A DNA stretch of 37,804 bases, from positions 1 through 37,804 of the forward strand of contig CALJTN010000160.1 in assembly GCA_937976175.1 (NCBI GenBank). The letters run 5' to 3'. The notes beneath the pieces are model-generated. The model was given only the letters and a program-made list of their open reading frames with translations. It made no database searches and was not told the origin of the DNA. Each line of letters begins with the position of its first letter. Within the stretch, counting starts at the first letter, position 1. Shown piece by piece: positions 1 to 7,998 of this stretch. Origin of the DNA: an uncultured Clostridiaceae bacterium (GTDB taxonomy: Bacteria > Bacillota > Clostridia > Clostridiales > Clostridiaceae). Position numbers and translations under genes: made by a program.

Positions 1-283
1 CCATTATTTTTTCCACAAGTTCACAAAATATGTACTCTGCTTTATCATTAAGCTCCACCTTATCAAATTGTTCAATATAATTTATGAGCCTATAATATAC
101 AGATCCTATGAGACTCTCATATAAATCTTCTTTAGAATAAAAGTATTTATATATATTTCCTACTGATGTATTTGATTTTTTAGCTATACTTCTTATGGAA
201 GCCCCTTTATAGCCAAATTCCCTAAATTCTCTTAAAGCTTCTTTCACTATATTATTTCTAACCTCATCTTTTAAATACTGCAT
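1..283 (-). CDS. TetR/AcrR family transcriptional regulator, N-terminal part (3' end beyond window)
   Basis: Reverse complement reads MQYLKDEVRNNIVKEALREFREFGYKGASIRSIAKKSNTSVGNIYKYFYSKEDLYESLIGSVYYRL..., a typical TetR HTH. GGGGG upstream of the ATG. Runs off the window edge, so absent from the ORF track. Confidence 0.9.
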   Translation of the reverse strand, partial: MQYLKDEVRNNIVKEALREFREFGYKGASIRSIAKKSNTSVGNIYKYFYSKEDLYESLIGSVYYRLINYIEQFDKVELNDKAEYIFCELVEKIM

Positions 284-308
284 TAGAAAACCCCCGTTCT
301 CTTTTAAA

Positions 309-337
309 AGTTTATGCTACTTTAAACTTTTTGTCAA
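309..337 (-). promoter_or_regulatory. Sigma-A-like promoter for the tetR-like gene (TTGACA-17-TAAACT)
   Basis: -35 TTGACA (332-337 minus), 17-nt spacer, -10 TAAACT (309-314), directly upstream of the TetR start. Confidence 0.6.
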
Positions 338-412
338 GAGCATTCAGTAAAATGCTAAAAGTGACTACAATCTCTTATAGCCACTTTACAAAGCATTTAG
401 TAAATAGGTACG

Positions 413-1520
413 TTATTTACTGTTACATCTAAGATACTCCTCGATAAAAATATCAATATCCCCATCCATAACCGCATCCACATTTCCCATTTCTGTATTA
501 GTCCTATGATCCTTAACTAAATTGTAAGGATGAAACACATAAGATCTAATTTGACTTCCCCAACCATTATCCTTTAAGTCTCCAGTTAAGTCTTCTATTT
601 TATCCTTTTTAGCCCTTTCCTTTAAATCTAAAAGTTTTGCCATAAGCATTTTCATTGCAGTTTCTTTATTACTATGTTGACTTCTTTGATTTTGGCACTG
701 AACAACTATACCTGTAGGTATGTGAGTAATTCTTATGGCCGATTCAGTCTTATTTACATGTTGACCTCCCGCACCTCCAGACCTATAAGTGTCTATTCTA
801 AGGTCATCAGACTTTATGTCAATATCTTGACTTTCAGTAAGCTCTGGAAGCACTTCACAAGAAGCAAAGGAGGTTTGCCTTTTGCCGTTTGCATTATACG
901 GTGAAATTCTTACAAGCCTATGTACTCCTTTTTCGGTTTTTAAATATCCATAGGCAAACTCACCAGTTATTTTTAATGTAACAGCTTTAATACCAGCCTC
1001 ATCCGAGGGCTGATAATCTAAAACTTCGATGTTATATCCCTTCTTTTCACACCACCTAGAGTACATTCTATAAAGCATTTCTGTCCAATCCTGAGCATCA
1101 TTTCCACCCGCACCGGTGTGAAGCGTTAAAATTGCATTATTCTTATCATATTCTCCAGATAGTAAAATCTCTATTCTAAATCTATCGGCATCATGTACTA
1201 AGTCTTTCAGTTCACTTTTTATTTCCCATATAGATGAATCATCTTCTTCCTCCTCACTTAGTTCAATGAGTACTTCTAAGTCTTCTATCCTGCTAAGCAC
1301 TAGATTAAATCTATCAATTCTATCTTTAATACTCTTAGCTTGCTGAGTAATTCCTTGTGCTACTGTTATATCATTCCAAAAGCTAGGTTCCTGCATCTTA
1401 AACTCAAATTCTCTTAATTCCTTTTCCATAGATGTTACGTCAAAGAGACACCCTAATTTCTTCTACGTTACTCTTTAATATGTTTAATTCTTTTATCATT
1501 TCTTCAATTTGTATTATCAA
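413..1520 (-). CDS. prfB: Peptide chain release factor 2 with programmed +1 frameshift
   Basis: Downstream frame has GGQHVNKTESAIRITHIPTGI (GGQ motif). Upstream short frame from TTG at 1520 (SD AAGGGGTG) ends AGG GTG TCT CTT TGA C; +1 shift at CTT gives ...EEIRVSL-DVTSMEKELREF. Confidence 0.95.
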
Positions 1521-1544
1521 TTAATACACCCCTTCTTTTTAGCT

Positions 1545-1640
1545 TACAATTGAAAATTGACAGTGAACAGTTTAGATTCCATTTTTCCTTCAGGAAAAAT
1601 TTCATTAACTATCCACTGTCAACTGTCAGTTGTCAACTAT
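1545..1640. repeat. MITE-like imperfect palindrome between secA and prfB
   Basis: Arms CAATTGAAAATTGACAGTGAACAGTT and CAACTGACAGTTGACAGTGGATAGTT (reverse complement of right arm) match 21/26; a perfect 8-bp hairpin ATTTTTCC-TTCA-GGAAAAAT (1581-1600) lies at the centre. Confidence 0.6.
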
Positions 1641-1642
1641 TA

Positions 1643-4144
1643 CTATCCCCTGCCACAGCAGTTTTTATATTTTTTACCTGAACCACAAGAACAATCTTCA
1701 TTTCTTCCTGGTTTAGCTTCTTTTTTAGTTGGCTCTTTTTTTATTGAATCATCATGATTCGTTGATGTAACCTTAGCAACCATTTCTCTTTCAGGTGCTC
1801 TTTCTATTTGCACGTGGAACAAGTATTTAACCGTCTCTGTTTTTATATTTTCAATCATCTCAGCAAACATATCGCTACCTTCCATTTGGTAGGCTTGTGC
1901 TGGATCCTGTTGCTTGTAAGCTCTAAGTCCAATACCTTGCTTTAAATGCTCCATATCATCAATATGATCCATCCATTTGCTATCTACCACTCTTAAAAGA
2001 ATAACTCTTTCAACTTCTCTTATTTGCTCCTCGCCAAAGTGTTCTTCTTTAGCCGCATAGATTTTTTGAGCTACATCTAAAAGAGTATTTTTAATTTGCT
2101 CATTAGACATTTTACCTAACTCTTCCACTGATACCATACCCTTTGGAAGGTATATCTCTTCAAGGTAACTAATAAGTTTTACTAATTCTTCATCAAAACT
2201 TTCCTCAAGGCCGGTAATGTGAGAGTCAACTGAAGAGAAAATAACATCGCTTATCATTTCCTCAATTTGACCTTTTATGTTTTCTCCTTGAAGCACTTGC
2301 GTTCTTTGTCTATAAATTATTTCTCTCTGTTGATTCATTACATCATCGTATTGAACTACATTTTTCCTTATATCAAAGTTATTTCCTTCAACTTTCTTTT
2401 GCGCACTTTCTATAGCTCCACTTACCATTTTGCTTTCAATAGCATCCTCATCAGTAAGCCCTAGTTTTTCTACAACTCCTTGAAGCCTTTCAGACCCAAA
2501 TATTCTCATTAAGTCATCCTCTAAGGATATATAAAATCTCGAGCTTCCTATGTCACCCTGACGTCCAGCACGACCTCTAAGTTGATTGTCAATACGCCTA
2601 GATTCATGTCTCTCAGTTCCAATTATCTTCAGTCCACCAGCCTCAATAACGCCTTCTGAAAGTTTAATGTCCGTACCACGGCCCGCCATATTAGTTGCTA
2701 TAGTAACCATGCCTAGTGATCCTGCATGAGACACTATATCCGCTTCTCTTTCATGATATTTAGCATTAAGCACTTGATGTGGGATTCCACGCCTCTTAAG
2801 CATCTCAGATAATAATTCTGATTTTTCGATACTAACAGTACCTACAAGCACAGGTTGCTTAATCTTATAAGTTTCAACTATTTCATCTACTATAGCCTTA
2901 TATTTTCCCTTAACAGTTTTATAAACTAAATCTGGACTATCAAGCCTTGCTAGTGGTTTATTAGTAGGTATTACTATAACATCCAGTCCATATATTTCTC
3001 TAAATTCATTTTCTTCCGTAAGTGCAGTACCAGTCATACCTGATAGCTTATTATACATTCTGAAATAGTTTTGGAAGGTAATTGTTGCAAGAGTTTTTGA
3101 CTCTTTTTCAATCTTTACGCCCTCTTTTGCTTCAATTGCTTGGTGAAGGCCATCACTATATCTTCTTCCTTCCATAAGTCTTCCAGTGAATTCATCTACA
3201 ATGATAATTTCACCGTCTTTTTCCATATAATCTTTGTCTTTTCTCATAATGTAGTTTGCCTTTAACGCTTGAACTACATGGTGCTGTACACTCATATTTG
3301 CTGCATCGGCGTAATTTTCAAGATGGAAATACTTCTCTGCTTTCTCTATACCTCCATCAGACAGTATAACAGCACTGGCTTTTTCATCTATAGTGTAGTC
3401 TTCTTCTTTCACTAGTCCCTTAACAAAATAATCTGCTACCTTATAAAAATCTGTAGATTTCTCTCCTTCTCCAGATATTATAAGCGGTGTTCTAGCTTCG
3501 TCTATTAATATGGAGTCCACTTCATCCACAATTACGAAGTTTAATTTTCTTTGAACTCTTTCCTCTTTGTAAACCACCATATTATCTCTTAAATAATCGA
3601 ATCCAAACTCATTGTTTGTTCCGTATGTTATATCTGAATTATAAGCCTCTTGCCTTTGTTTTTGGTCTAAATCATGAATAATTACGCCCACAGAAAGGCC
3701 TAAAAATTCATGTATTTTCCCCATTTCATCTCTATCCCTTTTTGCAAGATAGTCGTTAACTGTAATTATGTGAACTCCCTCTCCACTTAACGCATTCAAA
3801 TATGACGGAAGTGTAGCCACTAACGTCTTTCCTTCACCGGTTTTCATTTCAGATATTCTTCCTTGATGTAGTACTATCCCGCCAATTAACTGAACTCTAA
3901 AATGCTTCATATTAAGAACTCTCCAAGAAGCTTCTCTAACTACTGCAAAGGCTTCAGGTAATATATCATCTAAAGTCTCTCCCTTGGTTAGCCTTGTTTT
4001 AAATTCTTCTGTTTTTGCTTTAAGCTCATCATCACTTAATGCAGTCATTTTTGAATCTAATTCTTCTATCTGATCTACAGTTGAAATTATTCTTTTTATT
4101 TCTCTGTCGCTATAACTACCAAATAACTTATCAAAAAGTTTCAT
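1643..4144 (-). CDS. secA: Preprotein translocase ATPase SecA
   Basis: [51 protein letters not shown]-terminal zinc tail [14 protein letters not shown]. Start placed at [15 protein letters not shown]. Confidence 0.98.
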   Translation of the reverse strand: MKLFDKLFGSYSDREIKRIISTVDQIEELDSKMTALSDDELKAKTEEFKTRLTKGETLDDILPEAFAVVREASWRVLNMKHFRVQLIGGIVLHQGRISEMKTGEGKTLVATLPSYLNALSGEGVHIITVNDYLAKRDRDEMGKIHEFLGLSVGVIIHDLDQKQRQEAYNSDITYGTNNEFGFDYLRDNMVVYKEERVQRKLNFVIVDEVDSILIDEARTPLIISGEGEKSTDFYKVADYFVKGLVKEEDYTIDEKASAVILSDGGIEKAEKYFHLENYADAANMSVQHHVVQALKANYIMRKDKDYMEKDGEIIIVDEFTGRLMEGRRYSDGLHQAIEAKEGVKIEKESKTLATITFQNYFRMYNKLSGMTGTALTEENEFREIYGLDVIVIPTNKPLARLDSPDLVYKTVKGKYKAIVDEIVETYKIKQPVLVGTVSIEKSELLSEMLKRRGIPHQVLNAKYHEREADIVSHAGSLGMVTIATNMAGRGTDIKLSEGVIEAGGLKIIGTERHESRRIDNQLRGRAGRQGDIGSSRFYISLEDDLMRIFGSERLQGVVEKLGLTDEDAIESKMVSGAIESAQKKVEGNNFDIRKNVVQYDDVMNQQREIIYRQRTQVLQGENIKGQIEEMISDVIFSSVDSHITGLEESFDEELVKLISYLEEIYLPKGMVSVEELGKMSNEQIKNTLLDVAQKIYAAKEEHFGEEQIREVERVILLRVVDSKWMDHIDDMEHLKQGIGLRAYKQQDPAQAYQMEGSDMFAEMIENIKTETVKYLFHVQIERAPEREMVAKVTSTNHDDSIKKEPTKKEAKPGRNEDCSCGSGKKYKNCCGRG

Positions 4145-4280
4145 ACTTTTCATCCTCACTATTCATTTTAATACTACCTAAATATACACTTTTAAATTAT
4201 ACCACTTAATTTACTGCTATTCAACTTATATGATTTTATAAATTTTGTAAATTATTCATGAATAACTTACCATTGTCATA

Positions 4281-4309
4281 TTGTGTAGAATATAAGTTTT
4301 ATGTATAAT
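4281..4309 (+). promoter_or_regulatory. Putative sigma-A promoter TTGTGT-17-TATAAT
   Basis: -35 4281-4286, -10 4304-4309, about 75 nt upstream of the plus-strand ORF at 4383. Confidence 0.5.
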
Positions 4310-4382
4310 AATATTACACTATTATTAGAATATAATTTATTTTATAAACCTTTTTAAAAATATAACATACGGAGTGATATAA

Positions 4383-5156
4383 TTGTTTACTGATTCACCT
4401 TTTTTTATCTTTTACCTAGAGGAAACAGTTCTAATAAATAACACAATTGATAAAAGTTTAAAAGCATTCATAAATAATTATTCTCCAAGCAACTGCTATT
4501 TTTTTTCTCATAATTGTTCTATAAGCAGAAAAGCAATATTTAATTTATTATCTCATCATGGTCTATCCCCAAATTTCAACAATATAATTACCCCAACTTA
4601 TCTTTTGCTCCAGTATTGCAAAGATCTATACAAAAACTTTTCAATTTATCCCATTACTGATTCTTGGGATTTCAACGACTTTTTTTCTTTGAATATTAAA
4701 ATTAAACATAAAACTCCAACCCTAATTTTAATATCAACTATAAATATAACCTATGAAAACTTAGAATTCATAGCAACACATAAAGTTCCTATAGTTATGT
4801 CATCTAACCTATGTGCCTATAATAGATCTTTAAACTGCAGCAATTGCTTTAAGGAATGCAGTTTGCGACAAATAGCTACTAATTACAGAGACAGATTACT
4901 TATACCCGACCTTTCCCCTATATATAATTCCGCTCTTTTATTCAAGCAACTTAATATTCCCCCTAAACACACTATAGTTTTTACAGATATTCTTAGAGAT
5001 GATTATATGCAGTATCAAAGAATGGGTTGCACGCTTATTTTAACTTTAAATAATAGAACTTCCTTAGATGACTATCTTAAGTCTCCAAATGATGCAGATC
5101 TGGTAATAAGTGATTTCGAAAAACTATCCTATTTCCTAAAGTTGAAAAAGGATTAA
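4383..5156 (+). CDS. HAD/NagD-like protein lacking the catalytic Asp motif, with Cys-rich segment
   Basis: TTG start with SD GGAGTGAT. 'FFSHNCSISRKAIFNLLSHHGL' resembles NagD-type 'FxTNNSxxSRxxxxxxLxxxGI'; 'HTIVFTDILRDDYMQYQRMGCTLILTL' resembles HAD motif IV. Motif I DxDGTx appears as FYLEETV. Confidence 0.55.
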   Translation: MFTDSPFFIFYLEETVLINNTIDKSLKAFINNYSPSNCYFFSHNCSISRKAIFNLLSHHGLSPNFNNIITPTYLLLQYCKDLYKNFSIYPITDSWDFNDFFSLNIKIKHKTPTLILISTINITYENLEFIATHKVPIVMSSNLCAYNRSLNCSNCFKECSLRQIATNYRDRLLIPDLSPIYNSALLFKQLNIPPKHTIVFTDILRDDYMQYQRMGCTLILTLNNRTSLDDYLKSPNDADLVISDFEKLSYFLKLKKD

Positions 5157-5190
5157 AGTAGCTGTTAGCTCCCTTTAATCCTTTAACTTT
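5147..5190. terminator. Bidirectional terminator between HAD-like ORF and hpf
   Basis: AAAGGATTAAAG(5147-5158)...CTTTAATCCTTT(5173-5184), perfect 12-bp stem between convergent genes. Confidence 0.8.
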
Positions 5191-5198
5191 TACGTATT

Positions 5199-5732
5199 TT
5201 AAAATTCTGGTTCTATAAGCCCATAGTTCCCATCTTTTCTTTTATATACTACATTCACCTCTGAAGTGTCATCGCTCATATATACGAAAAAGCTGTGACC
5301 AACTAACTCCATTTGAAGTACTGCTTCTTCTGCTGACATAGGCTTGAATGCAAATTTCTTAGTCTTTACTATCTTGGAATCTGTATCCTCTTCATCGTTG
5401 TTGTTATATTGTGGTATACCCTGGAATTTAAGAGAAGTTACATGATTTCTCTTTTCTAATCTAGTTTTCTGTTTTCTTATTTGTCTTTCTAATTTATCAA
5501 TAACGATATCTATAGAAATATACATATCTTCATTTCTCTCTTCTGATCTTAAAATAACTCCATTAAAAGGAATTGTAACTTCTATAGTGTGTCTATTCTT
5601 TTGAACACTCAAAGTTGTATGCGCTTCTACCTCTGGATTAAAATACCTATCTAATCTAGATAGTTTCTTTTCTATAATATTTTTCAAGGCTTCTGTTACC
5701 TCTATGTTTTTCCCTACTATTTTAACTTTCAT
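5199..5732 (-). CDS. hpf: Long-form ribosome hibernation promoting factor
   Basis: MKVKIVGKNIEVTEALKNIIEKKLSRLDRYF plus C-terminal KTKKFAFKPMSAEEAVLQMELVGHSFFVYMSDDTSEVNVVYKRKDGNYGLIEP. Confidence 0.95.
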   Translation of the reverse strand: MKVKIVGKNIEVTEALKNIIEKKLSRLDRYFNPEVEAHTTLSVQKNRHTIEVTIPFNGVILRSEERNEDMYISIDIVIDKLERQIRKQKTRLEKRNHVTSLKFQGIPQYNNNDEEDTDSKIVKTKKFAFKPMSAEEAVLQMELVGHSFFVYMSDDTSEVNVVYKRKDGNYGLIEPEF

Positions 5733-6000
5733 ACTTCCAGCCCCTCTCTAATATCTATATACTGCTTTATTTCTAAGCATGTTATATATTTGTTATTTCA
5801 ATTCTATTACTTTTAACACTAAATGACAACCTTTAAATTCAGAATTCACACAATATTAAAGCAAGTTGAGTTATAATCTCTTAATATTCCTTATTACTAC
5901 CCTGTTTATCGAAGTACATTACACATTGTTTGCAAGTATACTTTATGATATAATTCATTTACATGAGCTAAAAAAAGCATACTGAAGTAAGTATGTACAC

Positions 6001-6059
6001 TTTTGATACTTTTATGTATCAAAAAAATAAAAACTCCTAATATTACATTAGGAGTTTTT
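6001..6059 (-). terminator. Tandem hairpins at the 3' end of the raiA-type RNA
   Basis: AAAAACTCCTAAT/ATTAGGAGTTTTT (6029-6059, 13-bp stem, T-run on minus) followed by TTTTGATAC/GTATCAAAA (6001-6024). Confidence 0.85.
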
Positions 6060-6061
6060 AT

Positions 6062-6272
6062 ATATTAAGTTAGTTGACCTGGTCTTTGACCCCACACTCG
6101 CCTGCTGGAGCTTTTGCTACCCAGAATTACCCTCTCACTACTTACACTCTCGTCTATTAAACGGCAGGACTTACCTCTAAGCCGCACCATGCTCATTAAA
6201 CTTTGTTTAACTTACGTGGATCGTTTCGCCTGCGACTGGCATCGACTTTCAACCACAAACCTAACTTACTAC
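6062..6272 (-). ncRNA. raiA: raiA-motif structured ncRNA
   Basis: About 205-nt GC-richer non-coding block between comFC and hpf/raiA, with terminal stem TAAGTTAG (6261-6268 minus)/CTAACTTA (6066-6073), internal hairpin GGTC-AAA-GACC, own promoter and terminator. Position upstream of raiA/hpf matches the known raiA RNA motif. Confidence 0.82.
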
Positions 6273-6279
6273 AATAAAT

Positions 6280-6307
6280 ATTATACATTACTTTTGGCTA
6301 TAGTCAA
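6280..6307 (-). promoter_or_regulatory. Promoter of raiA-type RNA, TTGACT-16-TATAAT
   Basis: -35 6302-6307, -10 6280-6285 on minus; predicted start near 6272 just before the closing stem. Overlaps comFC stop codon. Confidence 0.75.
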
Positions 6308-6961
6308 TATATAAACATCATTTAATGCATCTTCTTTTAAAATTCGCGCACAATAAAACGCTGTAGCCCCTGTGGTTACAACATCGTCAACCAGTAAAAT
6401 TTTTTTATTTTTTATAAGCTTACTTTTCTTAATTTGAAAACATTTATTCATATTTTTCCATCGTTCTTCACCACTCAGACCTATTTGATCCTTAGTTTCC
6501 AGAGTTTTTACTAAAGTACAAATTACGGGTATATTTAAAAACCGAGATAAATAATCAGCTAAAAACTCACTTTGGTTGTAACCTCTATGCTTCAAAGCTT
6601 TTTTAGTCATAGGTACATAAGATATTAAATCAAACTGTAATCTATTGTTTTTTACAAGTTCTAACATAGAATTAGCTAAAATCTCCCCACATACAAAATC
6701 ACTTTTATATTTAAGCCTAATGATTAGCTCTTTTACTATACTGGAATAATAAAACGCTGACCAAACAAGATACTTTTCTTCATCATCGCCTATATAAAAA
6801 CTATCCCCACATCGCCTTAACTTCCTTCTACATTTAGTGCATAACGGCTCACTTTCCTCGCTATATTCATTACAAATTACACAGTACTCATCTCCTGAAT
6901 ATATAAGCTGAGCTAGACAATAAAGTATGTTCCTTATATATTTAATAATCCTTTCTCCCAC
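6281..6961 (-). CDS. comFC: ComF family phosphoribosyltransferase-like protein
   Basis: N-terminal CVICN...CTKC, then 'VPMTKKALKHRGYNQSEFLADYLS' and PRPP loop 'KKILLVDDVVTTGAT'. Confidence 0.9.
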   Translation of the reverse strand: MGERIIKYIRNILYCLAQLIYSGDEYCVICNEYSEESEPLCTKCRRKLRRCGDSFYIGDDEEKYLVWSAFYYSSIVKELIIRLKYKSDFVCGEILANSMLELVKNNRLQFDLISYVPMTKKALKHRGYNQSEFLADYLSRFLNIPVICTLVKTLETKDQIGLSGEERWKNMNKCFQIKKSKLIKNKKILLVDDVVTTGATAFYCARILKEDALNDVYILTIAKSNV

Positions 6962-7962
6962 GCCTTCTCATTAAATTTTCTAGCTATACTCTTAGCTTTA
7001 TCCATTTGTGCAGTTTCAACATTAGCTAAAAATATAGCCTCTCCCCTCTGTATATTTTCATATCTTCCAACCTTACTTGATAAATATAGCAGCTGTTTAT
7101 GATTAAATTTTTCATTATCAGCAAAATAAACCATAACATCAACTGCATGAAACTCTAGGTGGCTTTCTTCAAAGTCATTAGTTACTATTATCCCTTTATC
7201 CTTATTCATAAACTTTACTAGAATATCAGCATGACTTTTCTTACTAATAAATAAAAATATATTTTCACTTAATTTTTCTTTAAAATTACTCAGATACTCA
7301 AATACCGCTATAGCCTTTTCTTCATCTGGTGTGAAGATTATTACCTTTCTATTAGATATAATTGACCAATTTAGATATTCATAAACCACCAAAGGTATGT
7401 CTACACTAAGATTTATTCTTGTAGTTATAATCCGCGGCTCTATAATTGGAATTTTACTATCTTTTAACGGAAGCATAATTGTAGTACCCTCACAAAAAAC
7501 ATTCTCTACTGAATAGGATATAGCTACACCATCTAATTTACACACTTTCAACAGTATTCTTTTTATTTGTTGCTTGGTGTATTTAGGAAAACTCCTAACA
7601 TCATTATAAATAACCAAATCGAATTTTTCTTGGAGCTTCAACGCATTTTCATGACTGCATATATGTAAGTACTCATTAACACTGCTATAATTTGCCTCTG
7701 GAAAGTACACATATCCACCTAAGTTACTATATTTATTTATAAAGTAAATGATATCAATACTGCGCTGATCTTCATTGGTTATATATAATATGTTTTTTCT
7801 TTTGTTAGCATATGCAGTTATAGTTTGCAACAATAGGTCAGAGGAATTATAAAATACAGAAATAACATCAATTCTTTTTTTTCCATTTAAAGAACAACTT
7901 AAAATTTCCTTACTAATATCGTCTTTTGTCTTACCCAGATTTAAATTTGCGTAGAAGAACAT
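6934..7962 (-). CDS. ComFA-like helicase-related protein lacking Walker A and DExx motifs
   Basis: C-terminus 'YLSSKVGRYENIQRGEAIFLANVETAQMDKAKSIARKFNEKAWEKGL' resembles ComFA 'QIAGRVGR...G...M..A...I..MN..A'; located immediately upstream of and overlapping comFC. Confidence 0.6.
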   Translation of the reverse strand: MFFYANLNLGKTKDDISKEILSCSLNGKKRIDVISVFYNSSDLLLQTITAYANKRKNILYITNEDQRSIDIIYFINKYSNLGGYVYFPEANYSSVNEYLHICSHENALKLQEKFDLVIYNDVRSFPKYTKQQIKRILLKVCKLDGVAISYSVENVFCEGTTIMLPLKDSKIPIIEPRIITTRINLSVDIPLVVYEYLNWSIISNRKVIIFTPDEEKAIAVFEYLSNFKEKLSENIFLFISKKSHADILVKFMNKDKGIIVTNDFEESHLEFHAVDVMVYFADNEKFNHKQLLYLSSKVGRYENIQRGEAIFLANVETAQMDKAKSIARKFNEKAWEKGLLNI

Positions 7963-7998
7963 GTAAAATCTCCTTTACAGTTAAAGATTTGTTTTAAT

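Noticed and set aside
6114-6314. 66-aa plus ORF
   Set aside because: Antisense to the raiA-type RNA and comFC 3' end; no SD or family.
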